A DNA stretch of 7,885 nucleotides, taken from the NCBI GenBank assembly GCA_045652405.1, contig JAZRUF010000093.1, positions 1 through 7,885 on the forward strand, read 5' to 3'. Below the pieces are notes generated by a model that was given only the letters and a program-made list of their open reading frames with translations, ran no database searches and was not told where the DNA came from. Source of the DNA: JAZRUF01 sp045652405 (GTDB lineage: Bacteria > Bacillota > Clostridia > Oscillospirales > JAAYXM01). The position numbers were made by a program, and so were the translations under genes. Shown here one piece after another: positions 1 through 5,719 of the stretch; positions within the stretch are counted from its first letter, which is position 1, and each line of letters begins with the position of its first letter.

Positions 1-18
1 AGCGAATATGAAATATGT

Positions 19-65
19 AACCCCAAGAGGACGATTTACAAAGCGTAAATTGCCTTATTGGGGTT
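19..65 (+). terminator. Long imperfect hairpin, candidate terminator of an upstream gene
   Basis: Bases 19-39 pair with 45-65 around a 5-nt loop (40-44). The outer eight pairs (aaccccaa with ttggggtt) and the inner six (atttac with gtaaat) are perfect. Between them lie two mismatches (27/57 and 31/53) and two G-U pairs. A T-rich stretch, ttattttat, follows. This fits an intrinsic terminator for a gene lying left of the window. One frame has a TGA at 9-11 that could end such a gene, but too little is visible to say. It could also be a palindromic repeat element. Confidence 0.45.
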
Positions 66-171
66 TATTTTATACATATAAGATCTTTGAATTTTATAAG
101 ATATATCCTGAAAAACTTTTCTGTTATTTAAAATTTTCCGGCCATAACAAGTTTTTTATGAATGTTGATAA

Positions 172-200
172 TTGTATTTGCGGGTAAGTAATGGTATAAT
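172..200 (+). promoter_or_regulatory. Extended -10 promoter for the SGNH hydrolase gene
   Basis: There is a perfect TATAAT at 195-200, preceded by TGG at 192-194, which makes an extended -10 element. The -35 position, TTGTAT at 172-177 with a 17-bp spacer, matches the consensus only in its first three bases, as is common when an extended -10 is present. Transcription would start near 207, giving a leader of about 30 nt. Confidence 0.6.
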
Positions 201-238
201 ATACAAATATTGAGCCATATACAAAAGGAGAAAGATTC

Positions 239-970
239 ATGGATAAGTTAGTTGCGCAAATTATGAGTAAGGTAGTACTTTCGGATAAAACGGTGCATAT
301 AAAGCTTTTGGGTGACTCTATTACGCACGGTGTAGGTGGAACCGGGTTTGAACAGAACGGAGAGCCGATTGTAGAAGGTTTTTCGCGCAATAAAGACGGA
401 TATTGCTGGGCAAAGATGTTTAAACAACACATGGAAGAACAGTTTAACTGTACTGTTACCAATAATGCGTGTACCGGAACTACGATAGAGTTTATTATTG
501 ATAATTTTGATAAACTTGTCTCTGAAGAAGACGATATTGTAATATGTACAATAGGAACGAATAACCGACATCAGTATTTTACTGACGGTCCGCAAAAAAC
601 AAAACGTGAACATATGTCTGATTTTTATACTAACATTATTAAATTAAACAGTATGTTTCAACGAGCTGGAAAGGATGTAATTTTTGTTGCAAACATCCCG
701 GCTTCCGCAGAGAATGAAAAAGACGGTCCTGATTATTGGAGTATATTCCATATGAATGATGTTAATGATATTTATATGAAAGCGTCAGTAGAGTGCGGAT
801 TTCCGTTTATCAGTATGTATTTACGGCTTCTTGAATATTGTGAAATGAAAAATATAAGTGTTGATTCGCTTTTGGCTGACGGATTGCATCCGAATGACAA
901 AGGATACGAAATAATGTTCCGTCTTATCTTAAGTGAGTTAGGTATCGGTAGACGAGTTTCGGTTTCATAG
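239..970 (+). CDS. SGNH/GDSL-family hydrolase (esterase or deacetylase type)
   Basis: A 243-residue protein with the ordered blocks of SGNH hydrolases. Block I is GDSIT at residues 25-29, with Ser27 as predicted nucleophile. A block II-like Gly lies at about residue 80. Block III is GTNN at 106-109, with Asn108 as oxyanion residue. Block V is DGLHPND at 214-220, with Asp214 and His217 completing the triad. Family members hydrolyse esters, often O-acetyl groups on sugars or lipids; the substrate cannot be told here. No signal peptide or membrane segment is evident, so it is probably cytoplasmic. The ATG at 239 has AAGGAG at 225-230, 8 nt upstream, which fixes the start. It is transcribed alone from the promoter at 172-200. 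No convincing terminator separates it from the T-box promoter downstream. The gene looks more AT-rich than those to its right. The family is clear; the reaction is unknown. Confidence 0.85.
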   Translation: MDKLVAQIMSKVVLSDKTVHIKLLGDSITHGVGGTGFEQNGEPIVEGFSRNKDGYCWAKMFKQHMEEQFNCTVTNNACTGTTIEFIIDNFDKLVSEEDDIVICTIGTNNRHQYFTDGPQKTKREHMSDFYTNIIKLNSMFQRAGKDVIFVANIPASAENEKDGPDYWSIFHMNDVNDIYMKASVECGFPFISMYLRLLEYCEMKNISVDSLLADGLHPNDKGYEIMFRLILSELGIGRRVSVS

Positions 971-1014
971 TAATACTGTATTCCGGATGTAAAAGATTTT
1001 TAAATGAAGAATTG

Positions 1015-1043
1015 TTGACAAACGTTTTTATGTGTGATAAAAT
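1015..1043 (+). promoter_or_regulatory. Promoter of the T-box operon
   Basis: A perfect -35 TTGACA at 1015-1020, a 17-bp spacer, and TAAAAT at 1038-1043 preceded by TGA at 1035-1037 (extended -10). This is the strongest promoter in the window. Predicted initiation near 1050 places the whole T-box RNA in the leader, so expression would be set mainly by tRNA-dependent antitermination. Confidence 0.8.
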
Positions 1044-1059
1044 ACAATAAAAGCAAAGA

Positions 1060-1340
1060 ACGGAAAAAAGTAAGCTGCAGATGGAGCAAAGAGAAACGGC
1101 GGTTGGTGTAAGCCGGAGTCCTGAGGTTGTCTGAATACGTTCCGGGAGCTGCAAAAGGGAAGTTTAGTGTTAAATCAACTTTTGTCGGTTGCGCCCGTGA
1201 CAGCGCGTGAGTAGCATGGTAGTACGGTTTTTATTTATGTGTACTCAATGAGGCAGGTCACCGTGAGGTGTCTGTAAACTGAGGTGGTAACACGGCTTTA
1301 TTGTCCGTCCTCTGATTAATTTCAGGGAGACGGTTTTTTT
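1060..1340 (+). promoter_or_regulatory. T-box riboswitch, tyrosine (UAC) specifier predicted
   Basis: A T-box leader senses uncharged tRNA: the anticodon pairs with a specifier in stem I and the free NCCA end pairs with the T-box bulge, stabilising an antiterminator. Stem I: lower helix 1076-1080 with 1149-1153; a K-turn-like element using GGGAG at 1144-1148; helix GGAGC 1083-1087 with GUUCC 1139-1143; then the specifier loop, with GAGA at 1091-1094 facing GAAUAC at 1133-1138. UAC at 1136-1138 is the specifier (Tyr). The distal hairpin CGGC 1097-1100 / GCCG 1112-1115 carries the conserved GGUGUAA. The stem IIA/B pseudoknot pairs 1186-1188 with 1195-1197 and 1191-1194 with 1203-1206. Stem III is 1254-1274. 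The antiterminator pairs 1281-1284 with 1309-1312 and 1292-1295 with 1305-1308 around the 7-nt bulge UGGUAAC (1285-1291). The bulge U at 1288 would pair with discriminator A, which tRNA-Tyr carries. The class is near certain; the specifier is read by alignment to the consensus. Confidence 0.92.
1305..1340 (+). terminator. T-box leader intrinsic terminator
   Basis: CCGUC 1305-1309 pairs with GACGG 1329-1333, continued by 1310-1315 with 1322-1327 past a bulged A at 1328. Seven T residues follow (1334-1340). Its left arm is the same segment the antiterminator uses, so the two folds exclude each other, as expected for a transcriptional T-box. Confidence 0.9.
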
Positions 1341-1381
1341 ATTGCCTTCCGTCTCCTGAGAAAACAAAAATTTTATTATGG

Positions 1382-1386
1382 AAGGA
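1382..1386 (+). promoter_or_regulatory. Shine-Dalgarno site that sets the symporter start at 1395
   Basis: AAGGA at 1382-1386 lies 8 nt before ATG 1395. The longer frame would start at ATG 1386, which overlaps this site and has no usable ribosome-binding site of its own, so 1395 is preferred. Confidence 0.7.
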
Positions 1387-1394
1387 TGGTAAAA

Positions 1395-2942
1395 ATGGCA
1401 GTAAAAATTATTTTGTTGGTCGTGTTCTTTGGTATCATGGTAGGTGTAGGCTTCTATTGCAAAAGGCATACAACGGACGTTTCCGGGTTTGTTCTTGGCG
1501 GCAGAAGTGTGGGTCCGTGGCTTACGGCATTTGCATACGGAACATCTTACTTTTCGGCGGTTATTTTTGTAGGTTATGCAGGGCAGTTCGGTTGGAAGTT
1601 TGGAATTGCATCCACTTGGATTGGTATAGGAAATGCGCTTATCGGTTCGCTTCTTGCGTGGGTAATCCTGGGTCGAAGAACCAGACTTATGACGCAACAC
1701 TTGGATTCCTCGACTATGTCCGAGTTCTTCGGAACGCGCTACGGCAGTAATGCGCTTAAAGTTATATCTTCGATTATTATATTTATATTCTTAATCCCTT
1801 ACACCGCATCGCTCTACAATGGACTTTCGCGCCTCTTTTCGATGGCATTTAATGTTGATTACGCAGTTTGCGTTATCATAATGGCAATACTTACAGGTGT
1901 TTACGTTATTGCAGGCGGATACATGGCTACAGCGATAAACGATTTTATTCAGGGAATTATAATGCTCGGCGGAATTGTAGCTGTTATTGCGGCGGTTCTC
2001 AATTTAAACGGTGGCTTTATGGGCTCTTTAGATGCGCTTGCACAAGTTTCTGACCCTGCTGTTTCTACTACTCCGGGAGTTTTTGCATCATTCTTTGGAC
2101 CTAATCCTACGGAGCTTTTAGGCGTTGTAATACTTACGTCTCTCGGAACATGGGGGCTTCCGCAGATGGTTCAGAAGTTCTATGCAATCAAGAGCGAAAA
2201 AGCTATTAATAAGGGAACGATTATCTCAACAATTTTCGCTCTTATCGTCGCAGGCGGGTGCTACTTCCTTGGCGGTTTCGGAAGAATAGTAGAGGTCAAT
2301 AACATAACCGGTGCTAATGGTGGAATTGTTTATGATGCAATTATCCCGTCAATGATTGAACAGTTACCAGAGGTTCTTATAGCGATTGTTATTATTTTGG
2401 TTCTTTCAGCTTCTATGTCAACTCTCTCGTCCTTGGTTCTTGCGTCAAGCTCAACCGTAACTATCGACCTAATCAAAGATAATATCGTAAAAAATATGAG
2501 CGATAAAAAACAGGTTTTAGTCATGAGAGTCTTGGTTGTTATATTTATAGCTATTTCGGCTATAATCGCCATTATGCAGTATAAGAGCGCAAGCAACTTT
2601 ATTGCCCAGCTTATGGGAATTTCATGGGGCGCACTCGCAGGTGCATTCCTTGCACCGTTCCTCTATGGTTTGTACAGTAAAAATACTACAAAAGCATCAG
2701 TTTATGTTTGCATGTTCTTCGGTGCGGGGATAATGACTCTCAATATGCTCTTTAGAGGGGCATTCCCGACTATTCTTCAGTCACCCATAAATTGTGGCGC
2801 ATTTGCAATGCTTGCCGGTTTAGTCATAGTTCCGCTTGTAAGCCTTGTGACCAAGAAGCCGGATAAAGAAATTGTTGATGACATGTTCTCGTGCTATGAT
2901 AATAAGGTAGTTACTACTGCCAAGGAGACACTTGGCGAATAA
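1395..2942 (+). CDS. Sodium:solute symporter (SSF family), substrate unknown, T-box controlled
   Basis: A hydrophobic protein of 515 residues from ATG 1395 (518 from ATG 1386), the usual SSF length, with about 13 likely membrane helices. Numbered from 1386, the SSF landmarks are LGGR at 37-40; GGYMATAINDFIQG at 177-190, matching the family signature with its Asp and Gln; and SMSTLSSL at 343-350, the helix-8 Ser/Thr motif that binds sodium in PutP and vSGLT. Family members take up amino acids, sugars, vitamins or carboxylates with Na+. The PutP Asp55 position is Tyr here (YGTSYFSA, 51-58), so it is not a proline carrier of the PutP type. It is the first gene after a Tyr T-box and is followed 68 bp later by an acyl-CoA ligase, which suggests an organic acid or aromatic substrate. 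Tyrosine itself is the main alternative. The family is secure; the substrate is inference. Confidence 0.88.
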   Translation: MAVKIILLVVFFGIMVGVGFYCKRHTTDVSGFVLGGRSVGPWLTAFAYGTSYFSAVIFVGYAGQFGWKFGIASTWIGIGNALIGSLLAWVILGRRTRLMTQHLDSSTMSEFFGTRYGSNALKVISSIIIFIFLIPYTASLYNGLSRLFSMAFNVDYAVCVIIMAILTGVYVIAGGYMATAINDFIQGIIMLGGIVAVIAAVLNLNGGFMGSLDALAQVSDPAVSTTPGVFASFFGPNPTELLGVVILTSLGTWGLPQMVQKFYAIKSEKAINKGTIISTIFALIVAGGCYFLGGFGRIVEVNNITGANGGIVYDAIIPSMIEQLPEVLIAIVIILVLSASMSTLSSLVLASSSTVTIDLIKDNIVKNMSDKKQVLVMRVLVVIFIAISAIIAIMQYKSASNFIAQLMGISWGALAGAFLAPFLYGLYSKNTTKASVYVCMFFGAGIMTLNMLFRGAFPTILQSPINCGAFAMLAGLVIVPLVSLVTKKPDKEIVDDMFSCYDNKVVTTAKETLGE

Positions 2943-2950
2943 AAGATTAA

Positions 2951-2981
2951 ATGAAATGCGGAGGGCTTTTCTGCGTTTCAT
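2951..2981 (+). other. Hairpin between symporter and CoA ligase genes
   Basis: Bases 2951-2962 pair with 2970-2981 over 12 bp, including two G-U pairs, around a 7-nt loop. No T-run follows, so it is unlikely to terminate transcription. It starts 9 nt after the symporter stop and ends 14 nt before the ligase Shine-Dalgarno site, where it could stabilise the upstream mRNA after processing or tune expression of the second gene. Confidence 0.6.
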
Positions 2982-2995
2982 ACCTTTGCAAAAGG

Positions 2996-3002
2996 AAAGG
3001 GG
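2996..3002 (+). promoter_or_regulatory. Shine-Dalgarno site that sets a GTG start at 3011
   Basis: AAAGGGG at 2996-3002 is 8 nt before GTG 3011, in frame with the ligase. The longer frame from ATG 2951 has no Shine-Dalgarno site, starts inside the hairpin, and adds 20 residues that do not resemble the ligase family's N-terminus. Confidence 0.75.
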
Positions 3003-3010
3003 AAATTATT

Positions 3011-4645
3011 GTGCCTATTACAGATTTTCTTGAAAGAAATGCCAGATTGCATCCCAATGATGTAAGTCTGGTTGAGGTTAATCCTGCAAATCAGCCGGGG
3101 ACAGATGTTTCTTGGCGTGAGTATAGCCTCATCGAGTCCTCAAACGGAGGAAAGTACAGACGTGAACTTACGTGGAAAGAATTTGACACAACGGCAAACC
3201 GTTTTGCAAACCTTCTTTTAACACGTGGAGTAAAAAAAGGCGATAAAGTGGCAATTCTCATGATGAATTGTATCGACTGGTTGCCGATATATTTTGGAAT
3301 TCTGAAATCAGGCGCAATTGCAGTTCCCATGAACTTTAGATTTTCTGCAGATGAGATTGAGTATTGCTCGGATCTTGCAGATATTTCAATCCTGGTTTTT
3401 GGCCCTGAATTTACCGAGCGCCTTGAAAAGGTTTTGCCCAAACTCAGAATTAAACACTATTTCTACGTCGGTGAAGACACTCCGCCTTTTGCTGATAATT
3501 ATGAGAGCATGATAACGTATTGCTCATCAGTTGCTCCTGCTGTTGAGATTAACGACGAGGATGACGGCGCAATTTATTTTTCCTCCGGAACCACGGGCTT
3601 CCCTAAAGCGATTCTCCACCGCCACAGAGCACTTGTTGCATCATGTCAGGTAGAGCAGAAGCATCATTCGCAGAATAGGGAAGATGTGTTCTTGTGCATA
3701 CCTCCGCTTTATCATACCGGAGCAAAGATGCATTGGTTTGGTTCCCTTATCTCTGGGTCAAAGGCCGTAATTTTAAGAGGTATTAAACCTGAGTGGATTC
3801 TCCAAACGGTATCTGACGAAAAAGCGACTATTGTGTGGCTTCTTGTGCCGTGGGCACAGGATATTCTCGATGCAATAGAGCGTGGGGAAATTAACCTTTC
3901 AGACTATAGGCTTTCACAGTGGAGACTTATGCATATCGGTGCTCAGCCGGTACCGCCGTCGCTAATAAAGCGTTGGAAAGAAGTCTTTCCGAACCATGAG
4001 TATGACACCAACTACGGTCTGAGCGAGTCTATTGGTCCCGGTGCTGTCCATCTGGGTGTTGAAAACATTCATAAGGTAGGCGCAATCGGAATTCCCGGAT
4101 ATAACTGGCAGGTCAAAATAGTAAATGACGAGGGTAACGAAGCTGCGCAAGGTGAAGTAGGTGAGCTCTGCCTTAAGGGTGACGGCGTAATGAAATGCTA
4201 TTATAAAAACCCTGAGGCTACGCGTGAGGTGCTTACGCCTGACGGTTGGCTGTATACCGGAGATGTTGCGCGACAGGATGAGGATGGATTTATCTATTTG
4301 GTTGACCGTAAGAAGGATGTAATAATCGTCGGCGGTGAAAATATATATCCGGTGCAGATTGAGGATTTCCTCCGTGCGCATGAAAAGGTAAGTGACGTCG
4401 GCGTTATTGGTTTGCCGGATGAGAGACTCGGCGAGATTACAGCGGCAATTATCCAGCTTAAGGACGGCATGACGGCAACGGAAGAAGAGATGCGCGAATA
4501 TTGCATGGCTCTTCCGAGATATAAGCGTCCCAAGCAGATTGTTTTTGCGGATATTCCGAGAAACGCGACCGGTAAAATCCAGAAAAACGCACTGCGCGAA
4601 AGATACGGTGCAGCAAGACTTGTAGAAGCGGAAACCACAAAGTAA
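3011..4645 (+). CDS. AMP-forming acyl-CoA ligase (4-coumarate/fatty acyl-CoA ligase type)
   Basis: A 544-residue protein from GTG 3011, full length for class I adenylate-forming enzymes. It should convert a carboxylic acid, ATP and CoA to the acyl-CoA with AMP and pyrophosphate, in the cytoplasm. Core motifs in order: phosphate-binding loop SSGTTGFPK 191-199; PPLYHTGA 231-238; YGLSES 335-340; YTGD 415-418; DRKKDVIIVGGENIYP 432-447, the hinge and C-terminal domain entry; and RNATGKIQK 517-525, where Lys522 is the predicted adenylation lysine. All catalytic motifs are intact. An extra stretch of about 20 residues (about 31-50) precedes the LTWKEF element; I recall it from clostridial relatives. 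It is longer than and unlike the compact PaaK phenylacetate-CoA ligases. It is second in the T-box operon, so its acid may be the solute brought in by the preceding symporter. The substrate is not readable from sequence. Confidence 0.88.
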   Translation: MPITDFLERNARLHPNDVSLVEVNPANQPGTDVSWREYSLIESSNGGKYRRELTWKEFDTTANRFANLLLTRGVKKGDKVAILMMNCIDWLPIYFGILKSGAIAVPMNFRFSADEIEYCSDLADISILVFGPEFTERLEKVLPKLRIKHYFYVGEDTPPFADNYESMITYCSSVAPAVEINDEDDGAIYFSSGTTGFPKAILHRHRALVASCQVEQKHHSQNREDVFLCIPPLYHTGAKMHWFGSLISGSKAVILRGIKPEWILQTVSDEKATIVWLLVPWAQDILDAIERGEINLSDYRLSQWRLMHIGAQPVPPSLIKRWKEVFPNHEYDTNYGLSESIGPGAVHLGVENIHKVGAIGIPGYNWQVKIVNDEGNEAAQGEVGELCLKGDGVMKCYYKNPEATREVLTPDGWLYTGDVARQDEDGFIYLVDRKKDVIIVGGENIYPVQIEDFLRAHEKVSDVGVIGLPDERLGEITAAIIQLKDGMTATEEEMREYCMALPRYKRPKQIVFADIPRNATGKIQKNALRERYGAARLVEAETTK

Positions 4646-4650
4646 AAAGA

Positions 4651-4680
4651 AACCACGACTGTTACCTGACAGTCGTGGTT
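4651..4680. terminator. Terminator between convergent ligase and LysR genes, probably bidirectional
   Basis: Bases 4651-4661 pair perfectly with 4670-4680 (11 bp, 8-nt loop). T residues follow on the + strand (4679-4683) and, on the - strand, the complement of aaaaagaaa (4644-4652) gives a T-rich tail. It lies 5 nt after the ligase stop and 8 nt beyond the LysR stop, serving both. Confidence 0.88.
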
Positions 4681-4688
4681 TTTGCGCA

Positions 4689-5555
4689 TTATCGGTAATT
4701 TAAGTATTCCATAAAACGCTTTGCGGCGAGAGATGCGCTTTTTCTGCTTTTAAATGCAAGACCTATATCTCGCCATGCAGGGACATTAAGCTCTTTGGCA
4801 ACTATCTTATACGGAACACGTTTTAAAATAAGCTGGGGAAGTATGCTTATGCCTAAGCCACTTTCTACCATAGACATGATTGCATAGTCGTCCCAAGTCG
4901 TAAAATGAACTTTCGGTATAAGATTGTTTCTCTCAAAAATTTCGGAAACCTCGGCTTTTGCACCTTTTTCAAGTAACATGAACGGTTCATCGCACAGGGC
5001 GGTTACCGGAACTTTATCGCAAGCGCAGAGTTGATGGTTTTCAGGAAGTATTGCAACAAGTTTTTCACGCTGCAAGAATATTGTTTCAAGCTCCGGATGA
5101 GTAGGAAGGCGTATAAACCCGCAATCCACACTGCCGTTTAAAATCCATTCCTCAATTTCGGTGTAATCGCCGAGCAAAAGCTCATATGCTATATTTGGAT
5201 ACGCTTTTTGAAATTCTTTTATTATACTTGGAAGCCAGTGCGTAGCAACGCTTGAAAATGTCCCTATTCTTATAATGCCTGATTGTAATCCGTTTAATTC
5301 ATCTATCTGATTTTGAAGCTTCTCATAGTCGCTTACCACACTTTTGGCAAGCGGCAGAAGCTTTTTTCCGTCAGATGTGAGCTTCACACCGCCTTTGTTG
5401 CGCTCAAGTAAGATAACCTGCCATTCCTTTTCCAGGTCGTTTATCATTCGGCTTATCCCGGATTGCGAGTAGTGCAGCAGCTCAGATGCTTTTGTAAAAC
5501 TTCCGCATTCAACAGTTTTTACAAAGGCGATATATTTTTGAATATTCATATCCAT
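4689..5555 (-). CDS. LysR-type transcriptional regulator
   Basis: A 288-residue protein from ATG 5555, typical LTTR length. Residues 4-62 form the winged helix-turn-helix (MNIQKYIAFVKTVECGSFTK, then SQSGISRMINDLE at 30-42, with the recognition helix at about 29-40, then LLER and LTSDGK). A linker helix at about 65-87 follows, and from about residue 90 the periplasmic-binding-protein-like effector domain begins (IIRIGTFSSVATHWLPSIIK). LTTRs bind DNA as tetramers and respond to a small ligand. The gene is divergent from the PutP-type symporter, so that gene is its likely target and autoregulation is likely. It is also convergent with the T-box operon, a weaker regulatory candidate. The frame opens at ATG 5570, but GAGGG at 5568-5564 lies 8 nt before ATG 5555, which is preferred. 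The effector is unknown; proline is a guess from context. Confidence 0.9.
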   Translation of the reverse strand: MDMNIQKYIAFVKTVECGSFTKASELLHYSQSGISRMINDLEKEWQVILLERNKGGVKLTSDGKKLLPLAKSVVSDYEKLQNQIDELNGLQSGIIRIGTFSSVATHWLPSIIKEFQKAYPNIAYELLLGDYTEIEEWILNGSVDCGFIRLPTHPELETIFLQREKLVAILPENHQLCACDKVPVTALCDEPFMLLEKGAKAEVSEIFERNNLIPKVHFTTWDDYAIMSMVESGLGISILPQLILKRVPYKIVAKELNVPAWRDIGLAFKSRKSASLAAKRFMEYLNYR

Positions 5556-5563
5556 AAAACTAA

Positions 5564-5568
5564 CCCTC
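5564..5568 (-). promoter_or_regulatory. Shine-Dalgarno site that sets the LysR start at 5555
   Basis: On the minus strand GAGGG (5568 to 5564) is 8 nt from ATG 5555. The upstream ATG at 5570 has no such site before it, and the next ATG at 5549 is too far away (14 nt). Confidence 0.6.
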
Positions 5569-5704
5569 ATTTAATATCTGTTTTTGTAATGATTATTATG
5601 AAAAATATTTGCTTTTCTCATTGTTGGAAATATGATACACTATATTAGTAAAAAAAGCAAGCGGGATTAAAGATATATTTATTAAAGCTTGTAAAATTAT
5701 TATG

Positions 5705-5711
5705 TCAGGAG
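5705..5711 (+). promoter_or_regulatory. Shine-Dalgarno site that sets the putP start at 5720
   Basis: TCAGGAG at 5705-5711 is 8 nt before ATG 5720. The longer frame starts at ATG 5702, which overlaps this region and has no ribosome-binding site upstream. With the 5720 start, residue numbers fall in register with E. coli PutP. Confidence 0.75.
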
Positions 5712-5719
5712 TTGATATT

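Larger units (their letters stand above)
5556..5719. promoter_or_regulatory. Divergent LysR/putP control region with candidate putP promoter
   Basis: This is 164 bp of AT-rich DNA between divergent starts. For the symporter, TATGAT at 5631-5636 is a good -10, with TTGCTT at 5609-5614 (16-bp spacer) as a weak -35. A second -10-like TATATT lies at 5641-5646. An inverted repeat, atattt 5605-5610 with aaatat 5628-5633, overlaps this promoter and is a possible LTTR contact region. No convincing -35 was found for the LysR gene on the other strand. The weak -35 fits an activated promoter, but that is inference. Confidence 0.4.

Noticed and set aside
8..187. Open frame of 59 codons beginning ATG 8, running through the hairpin
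   Set aside because: No visible ribosome-binding site, the long hairpin lies inside it, and its composition (rich in Phe, Tyr and Lys) looks like AT-rich noncoding DNA. The upstream context is missing, so it cannot be excluded fully.
971..1014. Possible terminator after the SGNH hydrolase gene
   Set aside because: No stem of useful length was found. The A- and T-rich stretch at 991-1004 alone does not support a terminator call.
1245..1700. Minus-strand open frame across the T-box leader and symporter start
   Set aside because: It overlaps a well-supported riboswitch and a real gene, and the translation is low-complexity and Lys/Arg/Thr-rich with no domain.
3011..4645. Calling the ligase phenylacetate-CoA ligase (paaK)
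   Set aside because: At 544 residues with 4-coumarate/fatty acyl-CoA ligase-type motifs it differs from the shorter PaaK family. An aryl acid substrate remains only a hypothesis from the T-box context.
4294..4689. Minus-strand open frames opposite the 3' end of the CoA ligase
   Set aside because: They are shadows of the ligase coding frame, include the terminator, and show no recognisable motif.
5666..5688. Two copies of attaaag in the putP leader as possible operator repeats
   Set aside because: Short AT-rich repeats of this length are expected by chance in such DNA.
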